Shown one piece after another: positions 46,756 to 59,248 of a stretch of 60,000 nt of DNA. The stretch covers positions 153,471,048 to 153,531,047 of the forward strand of contig NC_081407.1 in the NCBI RefSeq assembly GCF_030272615.1, given 5' to 3'. Both the position numbers and the translations under genes were made by a program. Position 1 is the stretch's first letter, and each line of letters opens with the position of its first letter. Below the pieces are notes generated by a model. That model searched no databases and was not told the DNA's origin. It was given only the letters and a program-made list of their open reading frames with translations. Origin of the DNA: Cryptomeria japonica (taxonomy: Eukaryota > Streptophyta > Pinopsida > Cupressales > Cupressaceae).

Positions 46756-47752
46756 AACACAAATGTTCCTCCACTACTCCATTGAAAACAAAAAGCATTA
46801 GAAACACAAATGTCACGATTCCTCCCTTGATGTTGATGAGGAAGTGATGATGGCAAACCAACTCAAATTTGGCACATAATGTGATAGGAATCAAACCCAA
46901 CATTAGATCTACTATTCCCTCCATAATGAACAAACATTCAGTTTTGTGGCACTTTATATTAGTGCATTTATATAATTATATGCTATAGGATGAATTCTTA
47001 CATGGTTTATGTCAAGATGTGGAAAATGAAGACATATATCAAGTTGTCTTTTAAACATCAATAAGTTGAAAAGAACAAAATACCTTCATAATGCAAAATA
47101 GAGACCCCCTAGAAGAATACAATGATATGGCACTTTATTTAAGTTTATTTATAAGATAGAAAATAAGTACCAAGGCCTTAAAGAGGCATAATTATAATCT
47201 AATATTGTAGAATATTTTTATGTAAAATAAACATCACCACTGCATAGAAATCAAAAAACCATGCAAGTTCAAAAAAAGGCAGTCAAAAAGGTGTCCATAT
47301 GAACCCAAACAAGCCTCTAAAAGTTCCAAAAACTCAAATTATGTAGGCTATCCTGTGAGAAACAAAAAAAAGAAAAAAAAATGTTAGGGTTTTATGGTAG
47401 ACTAGAGCAATAAACAATATTAAATATAATGCAACATAAGAAAGGAAAAAATAAAAAATCACAATAACACAAAGATTTAACGTGGTTCACCCAATGTGGG
47501 CTACATATACTAGAGAAATAGTCATCCACTTCTTTTCTATTATCCAACAAAGAGAAAATTACAATATGATATCCAGTCATTATACAATGCCCTCATAAAA
47601 TAGGGTTGTCTTCTAGGGAAAACAAAAGTGTACAAAAAATCTACTATTAGATCTATAACCTAATGATAAACAGTCAAGATTCACAATGATTAGTTCTAAA
47701 TAAAATTTTATTTTGGGGGTGTTGCCCCCCAAAAGCCTTGTTGGGATGTGTT
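46756..47752. other. Non-coding spacer between elements D and G
   Basis: No ORF is supported. From about 47384 the sequence TGTTAGGGTTTTATGG, followed by AGATTTAACGTGGTTCACCC (about 47473), looks like part of another plant LTR, but no partner or target duplication was found. Confidence 0.4.
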
Positions 47753-50636
47753 TGTTAATCTGAGAGGATCTGGTTAATACTGAGAGGGGGGGTGAATCAG
47801 TATTAACAATAATTCTTAACTTAAACTTAAACTAATAAAGCTTCACTCAATCAATCACAAACCAATAATAAACTAATTACCAATACTGGTAATCACTGAT
47901 ATCCAACTGTTAAACTGATTTATCAGAACTGCTCATTAAGTGTTCATCAACATGCATAAACTAAAAGTAAATCAAAACAACACATCAAAAGCATTCACCA
48001 CATGAACACAAGAATTTTCGCGTGGAAACCCAAATAGGGAAAAACCATGGTGGGAATTGGTATCCACAAAAATTGTGCACTCTTTCGGAATGCACCCTAT
48101 TAGGAGCCTAGTTCGGTTAGGAGCTTACAATGATGCCCTATTAGGAGCAGATCTTGTTAGGAGTCACCCGGTTAAGGGATTTCTATGATGAGCCCTGTTA
48201 GGAGCTGACGCCCTCCTAAATGGCACAAGGTTAGGAAATGATCAGCAACACAAAAAGACACGAAACCGTTAGTGTTAGTCAATCAAAAACTAATCTAAAA
48301 GGCATACCAAGAGAGACACTAAAAGCATGCTAATGTATTTAACAAATGAAGTAAATATGGTGAGGCATCTCCAACTGCCTCTTAGCATAGCTTTAGCTCC
48401 TTCTCCCTTGTTCCTCTCCTCTCCAAGTTCCAAAATAGTGTAGCTCTCAGCAACTTTTTGCACTATGGATGCTTATGGAGGATTGAGATTGTAGTATTGA
48501 GCTTTGAATGTGAAATAAAAAGCTAATGCTATGCTATTGATGCTAAACTGATATATTTTAACCAAAATAACAAGATATTAGATGATTATGCTAAAATGCT
48601 CTCTAAAAATGACTATAGCTTAAATGTAATGCAAGTTTTCAAGATCTGGATTATGAAGAAATGGGCTCTATTTATAGGAAAAATGGAGCAATGGATGGTT
48701 GAGATTGAGTAATCTCAACAAGGGTCGGGATTGAATGATTTCAAATCCATGTGAGGGGTTTCAACCCAATCCCAGGATGACAAGTGTCAATGTGAGATAG
48801 GTTGAGAGGGGAGGGAATAAGCATTAAATGCCTGATATGACCTTGGGATTTTAGAGTCAAGGTTGGTTGAATGAATAAAATCTTTATTCAAAGAATAAAG
48901 CTTTTATCCAATGGATAAACTCTTGTGCAAATGTGAAATGGATGAATATGGTCAAAGCAATAAATGTTTGGGGGGACAAGTTTGAAATAACCATAAATGG
49001 TTATGTAAGAGCCATAAATGGTCATGTAAGAGCCTTTAGTGGTCTTTGAAGACTTTGGGGGTTAATTTGTTGAACACACAAAGCATTAAATGCTTTTCAA
49101 AGACTTTGGAGTCTTTGAGAAGTGACTCCATTTTGCTTAGGAATGTGACAATAATTAGGAGATAGATTAGGCTAATTAGGAAGGGGTTAGAAGAATCTAG
49201 AAGGGGATTAGATTTTGCAAGTGTATTTGGTGGGGAGGGAAAATAGGATTTTATTAAAATAAAAATTCATTTATTTCAATAAATGTGTGCAAGTTGCATT
49301 TGTAGGAAAATGCAAGTGGGGTGGGGATAATGATTTAAATAAATGATTTATTTAATTTATTTAAAAGAGGAAAAGGGGATTTAATTAAATAAATAGATTT
49401 TATTTATTTAATTGATTGTGAATTTGATTTAATGAATTAATTAAAATAAATTGAATAATTTATTTAATTAATAGAAGAATGTTTGGGGATGAATTAATTA
49501 AATATTAATTTAATTAATTGATGGCTAGTGGATTTTTAATCAAATAAATAGCGAATATTTATTTAATTAAGCTGGACAGATTTGTGTGACTACAGGAGCT
49601 TTGCCCTGTTAGAAGCAACCTTGCAAGAGGATTTAAGACTCATATGTTGAGCTACTCGGTTAAGGGATTTACAATTTAAGGCATGTTAGAACCTACCTAG
49701 TTAAGGGATTTTGTCTGTTGCAACAGTTAGGGAACAACAGATGAATAATGTGGAAATAGAATTAACTACTTGCTTGTTCAAATCCAATTTAGCTCCAATC
49801 TACTACACTCTTGCAGATACACCACACCAGTTCGGCTTCACACTCTTTTCTCAAATCACCAACACACCAAACATCAACTATACCGACCTAAATAACCTTT
49901 ACAACTTAGTGAATTATAAAACCCTAGATACATCAAAATTCAAATGAATTTACAATACAGATTATCATAACAATTTTTAAGACAATAGTAATCATTAAAT
50001 GATCACTGCATCTCGATCTCATACACTTTCAAACCCTTAGCTCATTCCGCTAAGCACTTCGCACATTCCCAAGAAATTTGCTCTTTGATCATGCCAAAAC
50101 ATCATTCAAACACTTCACGTGGTTTCAGCCATGTCATCACCAACTTATAACATAATGTAATACACCATTGAACTCAAAATCATTACCAGTTATAATAATT
50201 GAATACAGGTTCTTAAACCCTACAGAAAATACAATAGAAATCATAAATTTGATTTCTGGTAACCAAAGCATGATGTGGTTCCGATCAAAGATACATTACA
50301 ATGATACAAATACATGTTCCAAACCTCAACACTTGACTCATTGCCAATTGCCAAAACTAATAAAAACATTTCCTCATTTACCGGTTAAGGTCATAATTCC
50401 TAGTTCACTGTCTTCATTACCGGTAAGGCATTCTGGTAGACCAAAAAGACTTAAATGATAGAATAAATATGAAAAACATAGTTGCCACATAGTTTGCCAT
50501 TAATGACAACACAAATATTTGATCAAAGTCATTAAGCCAATAATATCAATCTCTTCATCACTATATCATTACCAACAATCCTTTACTGTTTCATCAACAT
50601 TCTCCATCAGTATCAGCTATGCCAATCATGCCAACA
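47753..50636 (-). repeat. Element G 3' LTR, split by a solo LTR
   Basis: About 1.49 kb after removing 48206-49594 and one GGAGC. It has GAGGGGGGGTGAATCAG near its start and ends ATGCCAACA beside the purine tract. Confidence 0.75.
48206..49594 (+). mobile_element. Solo LTR of family F
   Basis: 1,389 bp, TGACGCCCTCC to TGTGACTACA, flanked by GGAGC at 48201-48205 and 49595-49599. A TATA-like CTATTTATAGG lies at about 48668, so it is read on the plus strand. An AT-palindrome ladder of about six units occupies 49245-49575. It has no ORF. Confidence 0.88.
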
Positions 50637-50997
50637 ATCTCCCCCTTTGGCATTGATGGCAACACCAACATATTCAACTGTCAACTATAATCTTCTTTGT
50701 TGCCTTCACTCGCTCTTCTTCTATTGCACTTCATCTGTCGGTTGCACTACTTCACCTGCTCTAATTCTTCTCCTCTGGATCATATTACTTATCCCCCTTT
50801 CTCTTATAGTTCTTCTCCCCCTTTGAGAGCAATGCCAAAGGTGCAAATGCATCTCTAGTCTTTATTCCTGCTGCTATTGTCTCCAACATCTCTGCAAATC
50901 TCATCTAAGCTTCTCCCCCTATGGAGTAGCCAACATTTCATCAATCCACAGTAAAAAATATGCATTAAGCCCACTGGATTGATGTATCTCATGCATC
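50637..50997 (-). other. Element G 3' untranslated region
   Basis: Sense purine tracts (AAAGGGGGAGAT at the LTR edge, others near 50815 and 50915). No ORF is supported. Confidence 0.6.
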
Positions 50998-52967
50998 TTA
51001 GTTGATCTTATGTATGGATCTAACCCCTAATTTACCTCTGAGGTACTCAAAGGTTGTCTTCGGCAAAGGTTTAGTGAAGATGTCTACTAACTGCTCTTTG
51101 CTTGTCACATATTCCATTCTAACTTACTTCTCTTGTACTCTCTCCCTCAGAAAGTGATATTTCAGTTCTATATGCTTTGTCCTTGCATGTAACACGAATT
51201 TTTTTGAAATATTAATAGAACTAGTATTGTCACAATAAATAATCATTGGTTCAAACATATCTTGCTTGAAACCTTCCAACACATGTCTCATCAAGATTGC
51301 ATGTGTACAATTCATAGACGTTGCGTCATATTTTTCTTCAACTATTGACTGTGTTACACATGTTTTCTTTTTACTTGTCCAAGCAACCAATCTACCTCCA
51401 AGAAGAAAATCTCCACCGGTAGTGCTTTTCCAGTCATCGACATTGCCTGCCCAATCTGCACCAGCAAACACTTTCAAAGAAAATTCATCTTTATAAGGAT
51501 ACCATAAGCCATAATCCATTGTGCCTTTCAGATATCTGAATATTGTTTTCACCGCTACCAAGTGAGTCTCCTTGGGATCTTTCTGAAATCTAGCAACCAA
51601 TCCAACAACATGTGCAATATTCGGTCTACTATGAACAACATAATGCAACTTACCAACCATGGACCTGTATTCCTTTTCATCTACAAAGGGTGAATCATCC
51701 TATTTAGACAATTTACAACCTGTCACCATCGGTGTGCCAATTGGTTTGAAATCTTCCATGCCAAAAGTTTTCAATACTTCTTTTACATATTAGTCTGATA
51801 GATAAATATTCCACCATCCAATTGTTGGACCTGCAACCCAATGAAAAATTTAATCTCACCAATAAGAGACATTTTAAATTCTTTCTTCATTTCCTCAACA
51901 AAAGCCATACATAGATCATCATCACCACCAAAAATTATAGCATCAACAAAAACTTTTGCTATCAACATTCTGTCTCCATCAGTCTTTAAATATATGTTAC
52001 TATCCTCACTGGTAAGATGGAGTCCTATCTTGATCAAATGTGTATGCAATCTTTCAAACCATGCTCTTGGTTCTTGCTTAAAACCATATACCTTGTGTAA
52101 CTTGCAAACCATATTTTCATCTTCACTTAATGCAAATCCATCTGGTTGTTCTATATATACTTCTTCTTCTAGGATACCATTCAAAAAAGTTGATTTAACA
52201 TCCATCTGATATACCTTAAATCCTTTAAAAGAAACAAAGGCAAGTAACATTCTTACCCCTTCCAATCTTGCCACTGGTGCAAAGGTTTCACCATAGTCTT
52301 CTCCTTTCTCTTGTGCATAGCCTTTGCATACAAGTCTTTCTTTATTCCTTACAACTTGGCCATCTTCATTTAACTTGTTTCTAAAAATCCATTTTGAACC
52401 TATAACATTCTTATCTTTCGGTCTGGGAACAAGTGTCCAGATCTTGTTTTTCTCTATCTAATCCAATTCTTCATTCATAACATTAACCTAGTCATTATCA
52501 TTCAATGCTTCTCTTACTGTTTTAGGCTCAATAGTAGAAATCAGACAAGAGTTTTCTCTGATTTTCCTTCTAGTTTGTACACTAGCATTCTTATCTCCTA
52601 TAATTTGGTCTTCTAAATGATTTAATCTAGCATACCTTGGTATTACCGGTTACGGTGTTGTGCCTTTTGCTTCATGTTCATCATCGTTTTCATCACTTTC
52701 TTCATTTACCGGTTGAGCACCTATTTTTGCATCATTCTTTTGCACTTCCGGTTCTATATACACAAGGTTTTCTTCATCATTATCAGGCTCAGATCCATTG
52801 GTCTCATCAGGTTTCTCAGATAATTTATCAACCTTAACATTTACACTCTCATCTATCTTCTCAGTTCTCTTGTTATAACATTTGAATGATTTACTCTTGG
52901 TAGAGTACCCAAGAAATATCCCTTCATCACACTTAGTATCAAATTTTTCAGTAACATCATCTCTCTT
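50998..52967 (-). pseudogene. Element G pol: linker, RT, RNase H
   Basis: Reading leftwards from 52967: GYSTKSKSFKC-type integrase end, an acidic linker, [17 protein letters not shown], then RT ([12 protein letters not shown]). The conserved [11 protein letters not shown] is reduced to [11 protein letters not shown] with a codon lost. The catalytic box is FVDA (Ala at 51939-51941), so RT would be inactive. RNase H has GADWAGNVDDWKSTTG and [12 protein letters not shown]. Stops: TAG at 51700 (Gln), at the NDWVN Trp codon (about 52492) and at the LDQIEK Gln codon (about 52458); TAA at the TPQPVIP Gln codon (about 52650) and the VQEKE Glu codon (51124). A one-base loss lies near 51790. Confidence 0.85.
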
Positions 52968-53414
52968 TGTTGGATTTTGCCAAGATCAAGGGCACAATGA
53001 AAAGCATAAAAGAGACAATAGAATGACAAGAACAAACTGTATTCTCATCAATATAAAAATGATCAACTGGATTAACCAATACAATGAATAGAGGCTTGCT
53101 TATATAGGCAAGGCCATATGGATGTATGAGCACACAAATATGACATGTGGCTCAATGAGAAACAAGGGTAGGTAAGAAATACTAAGGGTAGGTAGGAGAA
53201 ATAATATAATATTCCACAAGAGGTGGATGACCCACTGAATGTGGAGTGTAACAGCAAAATAAGACCACAAAAGGTGGAATTTCTCCTACAAGCTCTATCC
53301 CTAAGTGCACACTTCCCTAAGTGTCTAAATTCCAAATTACGATGAGATGCATTATCCTAAGTTAACTTAAGTAAGTGTAATAATATCCTAAATGAATATT
53401 TATTTACACCAACA
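52968..53414 (-). repeat. Element H 3' LTR
   Basis: 447 bp, TGTTGGATTTTGCC to ACACCAACA on the plus strand. Confidence 0.95.
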
Positions 53415-53684
53415 CCCCCCCTTAAGTGCAACTTAGGGGAATGAAGACTCAAGTCAACAATGCAAGATGGGTCCCGGCTATTAGGCCATGATAGGTACCC
53501 ATGTACAACATGCAAATGTAAGCAAAACAATGCAATGCAATCTCTCACAAATGGAGAAAGGGAGAAAACCCAATGGGAAAAAAACTCCCCCCCAAAAGAG
53601 AGATGAATGTACAAAAGACTCTCAAAGAAGAAGGACAAAACCTCAAAGAGGAAAAAGTCCCCCCCATAAGAGAGGAAGGAGAAG
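53415..53684 (-). other. Element H 3' UTR with repeated polypurine-like tracts
   Basis: Runs of seven or eight C on the plus strand at 53415-53421, about 53585 and about 53658 (a fourth at 53693-53699 is inside the pol end) are G-runs in the sense strand. The LTR-adjacent one, TTAAGGGGGGG, is the likely priming tract. Confidence 0.75.
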
Positions 53685-56600
53685 TCAGCTGACCCCCCCT
53701 AATGACACATCCCACACCCCCAAGAGAGCTCGCAACTGCTGGAACTTACTCTCGGTGAAAGGTTTGGTGAATATGTCAGCAACCTGCTCTGTTGTAGGAC
53801 AATACTGCAAATCAACGACCTACTCCTGGATGAGCTCTTGGATATAGTGCATATGAATCTTGATGTGTTTGGTCCACTAGTGCTGGACCGGGTTCTTCGA
53901 GATCGCAATAGCACTCTGATTATCGCAATGTAGAACTGTCGATCGTGGAGTGGTGAAACCAAACTCTATGAGAATCTGCTGGAGCCAAATGGTCTCAGTC
54001 GCTGCATTAATAGCGCCTCGATACTCAGCCTCAGTTGAAGAGAGAGCAATAGCATGTTGCTTCTTGCTCTGCCAACAAATGGGGCCCGAACCAAGGTGAA
54101 AACTGTAACCAAAAGTAGACTTACGATCAACTAGATCGCCAGCCCAATCGGAGTCTATGTAACCAACCAAGTGAAGTCCTGTGCCTGCTGCATAGTGAAT
54201 CCCATAGTGATGTGTGCCCTGGATGTCATGTAGAATGCATTTGGCGGCTTTCCAATGAAGCTCATGTGGTTCCTGCATGAAGCAGGAAACCATGCCAACT
54301 GCAAATTGAATATCAGGGCATGTATGAGTCAAGTAGATGAGACTACCCACAAGTTGATGATACAAAGTGGCATCAACTGGTGGAGAAGAACACTGAGCCT
54401 CAAGCTTGACTCCTAAAAGAAAGGGAGTCCGGGCAGGCTTACAATCAGCCATATGAAAGTGTGCAAGTAGATCAAGAGCATACTTGGGCTGCGATAGTGT
54501 GATCCCGGAAGGTGACTATGAAATCTCTATCCCGAGAAAGTAGTGCAAAAGACCCAAGCCAGTCATAGCAAATTTGTCATGCAAAGCAGATTTGACCCTG
54601 CTAATGATGGATGAAGTACTCCCTGTAATGATCAAGTCATCAACATAGAGCACAAGTATCAAGTGAGAGTCATCCTATCGCAAAATGTAAACATTCGGAT
54701 CGGAATGACACCTGGTGAACCCGGCGGAGAGAAGAAAGGAATCCATCTTGGCGTACCAAGCCCTGGGGGCCTGCTTAAGGCCATAGAGAGATTTCCTTAG
54801 TCTGCAAACCAAGGAAGTATCCTAGATGAAACCCTGTGGCTGCTCCATATAAATCTCCTCATCAAGATCACCATGAAGAAAAGCACTCTTCACATCCATC
54901 TGATGTACAGCCCAACCATGAGTTGCAGCAATAGCAAGTGTCAAACGAATGGAGTTCATCTTGGCTACGGGTGCAAAGGTCTCAGTATAGTCAACACCTG
55001 CAACCTGCGAGAAACCTTTTGCAACAAGCTGAGCCTTATACTTATCCACACTACCATCCGCTGCAAACTTGGTCTGATAGATCCACTTACATCGAACCAT
55101 CTTTCTCCCCTTAGGGAGATGGACTAAATCCCATGTGTTGTTCCTCATCAAGGAACTATACTCTTCCTCCATAGCTTGGTCCCACCCAGGAACCCCTGAT
55201 GCTTCCCTAAATGTCTGTGGATCGGAAGCGGTAGCAATGAATGCATGTGGAAGATCCTGATGTTGTGATCGAGTTCTCCGTGTATCCGAAGGATCCCCAA
55301 CAAGAGAACCCGCAAACTCAAGTGTCTGTCGAGCCCAACGAGGTCTAGGTGGAAGTGGAGAATGAGGCTCCTCAACTACAAGTGGACCCTGCGGAGGTGT
55401 AACCCTGCGAGTCGGAGTTGAGGGAGTCTCATCATTTGAATCACTAACATCACTATCCACAATGGAGGAAGGTGGAGGAGGTAGAGAGGCTAAGCTTGGA
55501 GAGCTTTCCTCAAAGTGAACACTCCTCTCAATGAAGACCTCATGTGTCTCTGGATCCATCAATCTGTATGCCTTAACACCCTCAGGATATCCAACAAATA
55601 TGCAAGGTCGACTCTAAGGTTCCAATGCCTTGCATTTCTATGGAGGTATGCGAGCCCATGCTGGACACCCAAAGACTCTGAAATGTCTCACAATCGGTTT
55701 CCTTCCAGCCCAAACTTCAAAAGGAGTAATACCTTGCAAAGCTTTGTGAGGAACCCAATTCTGGATGTGTGTGGCACAACTGATAGCCTCTGCCCGAAAG
55801 GCGGGATCAACAGAACGTGCATGTATCATGCAGCTAGCCATTTCTTTGAGAGTTCTATTCTTGCGTTCTGCAACCCCGTTCTGCTGTGGAGTGTATGCAA
55901 CAGAATACTGAAGATCAATCCCCTCAAATGTACAAAAATCCTCAAGTCTTTTGTTCACATATTCCCTTCCATTATCTGTGCGAAGAATCTTGACCACTTT
56001 CCCTGATTGCTTCTCCACACGAGTCTTGAAGTCCTGAAATCTGTCAAATACTTCACTCTTGTGAATGAGAAAGTAGACCCAAGTGAAGCGGGAGTAGTCA
56101 TCAATGAAGGTAAGAACATAGCGGGCCTTACTAAATGAAGGTGCTGGAAATGGACCTGCTACATCACTGTGAACAAGTTGAAGAACTTCCAAAGCTCTCC
56201 AAGTTTTCTCTTTATCAAACTTCTCTTCGGGATGCTTGCCCATGGAACAACCTGAACATACACCCTCTGAAAAATTGATTCGAGGAAGACCTGTGACCAT
56301 GTCTTTAGTGCTGAGCTGTTGAAGATAGCGGTAGTTGAGGTGACCAAACCGCTCATGCCATAGCTTACTTTCTGAATTTGAATGAGTAAACAAGGCCCTA
56401 GAAGGTGAACCTGGCACAAAGTGGGAGAATGAATAAAGTCTAGAGTTGTCGTTGACTTGTCCCACTGCTACCAAGGCATCATCATCAAGTTCCTTTACCA
56501 CAATTGAATCTGGGGTAAACTCAACCTTTTTCCCATTCCCATAGTGAGTGATCTGGTAGATGGAGAGAAGGTTGGTAGACAAGTTAGGAACATAGAGAAC

Positions 56601-57755
56601 ATTCTCAAATGTCCCATCATCCATGTCAACTAAACCTTTCCCTTCAACCTCTACTCGTGTGTCATCACCTATGTAAATGTGAGGTACCTTAGATGGCTCC
56701 AATGAAGAAAACTGCTCCTTTGCAGAACCCATGTGATATGAGGCACCTGAGTCAAGTATCCATTGCTGTGAAGAACCTGTTGTAGCCACAAATGCTTGCC
56801 CTTTTCCCTTAGACTGTGAGGAAGAGGAAGGAGTTGAATCCTTCTTTGTGTAGGTGGATGGCAAGTTGATGTTGTTTTTCTTGAGAAGATTGGTTAACTC
56901 ATCAACTTGCTTTGCGTGGCATTGATGCTCATCATGACCATACTTTTTGCAATATGCACAAGTTGGTTTATCCTTCTTAGGTGGCGTCCCCTTCTTGGAA
57001 GAGGATGAAAAATCACCTTGTGATGGAGAGGATGATTGTCCTTTTTCCTGGTGTGGTTTAGACTTGGATTGCTTCTTCTTCTTGTTGGAATCTTTGCCTT
57101 GACTTCCTTGATTTCCTTGATTTGCTACCAAAGCCTTGGACTTTGAAGACTTGAGAAATCCCATGTTCAACAACTTAGATTGTTCCAATATCAACATTTC
57201 TGTGAAAGCATCAAATGAAGGCATAACATAAGGACTCCCCACTGTCAAACGATGAGTTTGGAAGCTAGACACAAATGCTGCATATTCTGGTGCAAGCTTA
57301 TCCAACAAGTTGAAGATTAACTGAGCATCCTTTTTGTCAATTCCACAATCCTTAAGCTTTGCTCTTAGCTCATTTTCTTTGGTTACATAATCTTGGATTG
57401 TATCAAAACTCTTGGGATCTAATTTGGTGAGCTCATTGTCAATTTGATAGCCTCTGATTTCATCAACTTGTCCATATAATTTCTGAAACATATCCCAAGC
57501 CTCTTTAATTGTTTTACACTTCTCAATGTGGAAAATGAGGTCATCTGATACATACTTGCGTAAGGTTCCAAAAGCCATGCAATTCTTTGTGAGCCATTCT
57601 AATTGAGCATTTGGATCAGCCTTAGGATCAGGTGGTGTTGTTATTGTTCCATCTATGTAGTGTGTGAGACCCTTTTCCATTAGTTTACTCCATACTTTAA
57701 TTTTCCATGATGCATAATTATGTGGAGTTAATGGTGGAAACTTATTAGGACTCAT
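53685..57755 (-). pseudogene. Element H gag-pol, one frame with seven TAG codons
   Basis: Single-frame copia Gag-Pol of 1,357 codons; start ATG 57755 (MSPNKFPPLTP). Gag has the complete knuckle CAYCKKYGHDEHQC (about 56950). Protease has ILDSGASYHMG. Integrase has LWHERFGHLN, CSGCSMGK, HSDVAGPF, RTDNGREY and GVAERKNRT. RT has [14 protein letters not shown] and YVDDLIITG. RNase H has YIDSDWAGD and STEAEY, and the end is DIFTKPFTESKFQQL. Stops at 55638, 55614, 54822, 54675, 54516, 53877 and 53820 are all TAG in the same frame. There is no TAA, TGA or frameshift before the TGA at 53685. Catalytic motifs look intact, except Gly to Arg in RTDNGREY, where plant copia integrases usually have DNGGEY. 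The element is non-functional only because of the TAGs, as far as can be seen. Confidence 0.92.
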
Positions 57756-59236
57756 TGCAACAAGAATGGAAAGAGCACAAAGAGAGGCACAATCACACAA
57801 GACACCCCCCAAATTCACTCAATCAAAGAACCCCCCCCCCCAAATGTGATGATTTGGCACTTTAGAAGTAGTGCGTATACAATGGGCCACTTGCAAAAAA
57901 TGGCAAAGTGGACTTCTAATTTACAATTTTACAACTCCTTCAATAAGGCCAAAAAAGTCTCAAACTGATAATGCAAGAGATCTAACTAAGATTCAAGCAA
58001 TTTACAAGTACCTAATAGGCCAAATAAGACCAATATCTGAAAGTACAATTTTCACTCAAAATCTCTAAAATCTTATCATAGATTCTGAAAGTAGATGAAA
58101 AAATAAGCACTTTCAAAAAAAACAGCACCTGAAAAGGAGGTCGTATGAGCTCAAACGAGGCCTTTGAAGTTGCAGAATTGAGGATTAGACAGGCACAGCT
58201 GAGAGAATCCAAAAATTCCGAAAAAAATGTTCACCAAAATCAGAAAATAACCACACCACTATGAAGATCATGATATTTTAGCCCATTTCAAAAAAAAATT
58301 GCACCAAAAAAGGAGCAAAAATGAGCAAGATATGGCCTTCCAAAGTTGGACTGCAAAACTAAAAAGCCCAATGGAGAGGGGTCAAAAAAATTTCAAAAAG
58401 TGCTGATGTGGTGCTGACGTCAGCAAGTCACTATGTTAAAGTTGATGACCATATGACTGTCGCAAAAAATTCGCCTCCCTGTTGACTGGGCGTCCATACT
58501 ATACAGACGGTTGACTGTGCAGGTGACTGTGCAGACCATACGGATGGCGTGGCACTGTACAGACGTCTGCGTGGCTCTGTGATTGTGCAGGCCATACAGT
58601 CAAGGTGGTGCAAAGACGTGGTGTACTGAAGGCTATTTTTGAGCCACGTGGCGGGGTCAGGTGCTGACTGGATGTCAGCGTGGCGCTGCCGGAAGTCTTG
58701 GGCCGACGACGGGAGTCTGCATGTCGCCGGAGATCTCTGGCCGGTGGCCACAGGAGGAGACGGGTGTTGCGGGCCGGGGCTTTCAGATCTGCCACCGGCG
58801 ACGGTGATGGCGGCATGGGGGAACGCGGCGAGTACGGGCAGTGAGCACGATGCGCTCTGCGATGGCGGCGCGGTGGCGGGAGAACCTGCACGGCGGCGCA
58901 GCGATCGGAGCGGCTCTGCAGCGGGTACCTGCAACCTGAGCATAGCGGGTATGGCCAAGTATGGGGGGTCTACGGACCCCTCAAAAAATCCCCTTTTTTT
59001 TTTTCAATTTTTCCAATTTTTTTTTTCGAAATCTGTACAAAAATAGCCAAAATGGGGGAAAAAAATTTCTCACCAAAATAGGTCGACTTTATAGTCAAAA
59101 TTTATGGAAATGGCCTTCCGGATTCAACGGTGATGTCCAAATCGTTGTATGATGCCCCCAAAAAATGAAGATCCCCAAATCTGAAAGTAGAAGCCTTCCA
59201 CGATGTCTCCAAAAACTGATCAACAAAGCCCCAATA
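57756..59236 (-). other. Element H 5' leader
   Basis: An unusually long leader of about 1.5 kb between primer site and gag. It contains A-rich stretches, diverged repeats of a GGAG-n-ATGAGC-n-GGCCTT-n-AAGTT segment (about 58130 and 58310), and the GC-rich ORF segment at 58431-58958. Confidence 0.7.
58431..58958 (-). CDS. GC-rich leader ORF of element H, unknown
   Basis: 175 codons in the same orientation as gag, starting ATG 58958 (MAIPAMLRLQVPAAEPL). I recognise no domain. The composition is Ala/Pro/Ser/Arg-rich and looks like the chance reading of GC-rich DNA: 58681-58920 is about 70% GC with 31 CpG in 240 bp. It may be a structured RNA leader, a captured gene fragment or a real accessory ORF. 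Translation is not shown. Confidence 0.3.
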   Translation of the reverse strand: MAIPAMLRLQVPAAEPLRSLRRRAGSPATAPPSQSASCSLPVLAAFPHAAITVAGGRSESPGPQHPSPPVATGQRSPATCRLPSSAQDFRQRHADIQSAPDPATWLKNSLQYTTSLHHLDCMACTITEPRRRLYSATPSVWSAQSPAQSTVCIVWTPSQQGGEFFATVIWSSTLT

Positions 59237-59248
59237 GCTCTGATACCA
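59237..59248 (-). promoter_or_regulatory. Element H primer binding site
   Basis: Minus-strand TGGTATCAGAGC directly abuts the 5' LTR with no spacer, unlike the two-base spacer in A, B, C and D. Confidence 0.88.

Noticed and set aside
47384-47752. A further solo LTR starting TGTTAGGG
   Set aside because: The start and the AACGTGGTTCACCC segment look LTR-like, but no matching end or target duplication was found.
53685-57755. UAG reassigned to Gln, or readthrough, as a working expression system
   Set aside because: Seven UAGs would need very efficient suppression and nothing in the window supports it; CHG deamination explains the same data, including C-TGG to C-TAG in the LINE.
58639-59046. 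135-codon plus-strand ORF in the GC-rich block
   Set aside because: Antisense to element H; GC-rich DNA has few stops in any frame. The sense ORF is kept only at low confidence.
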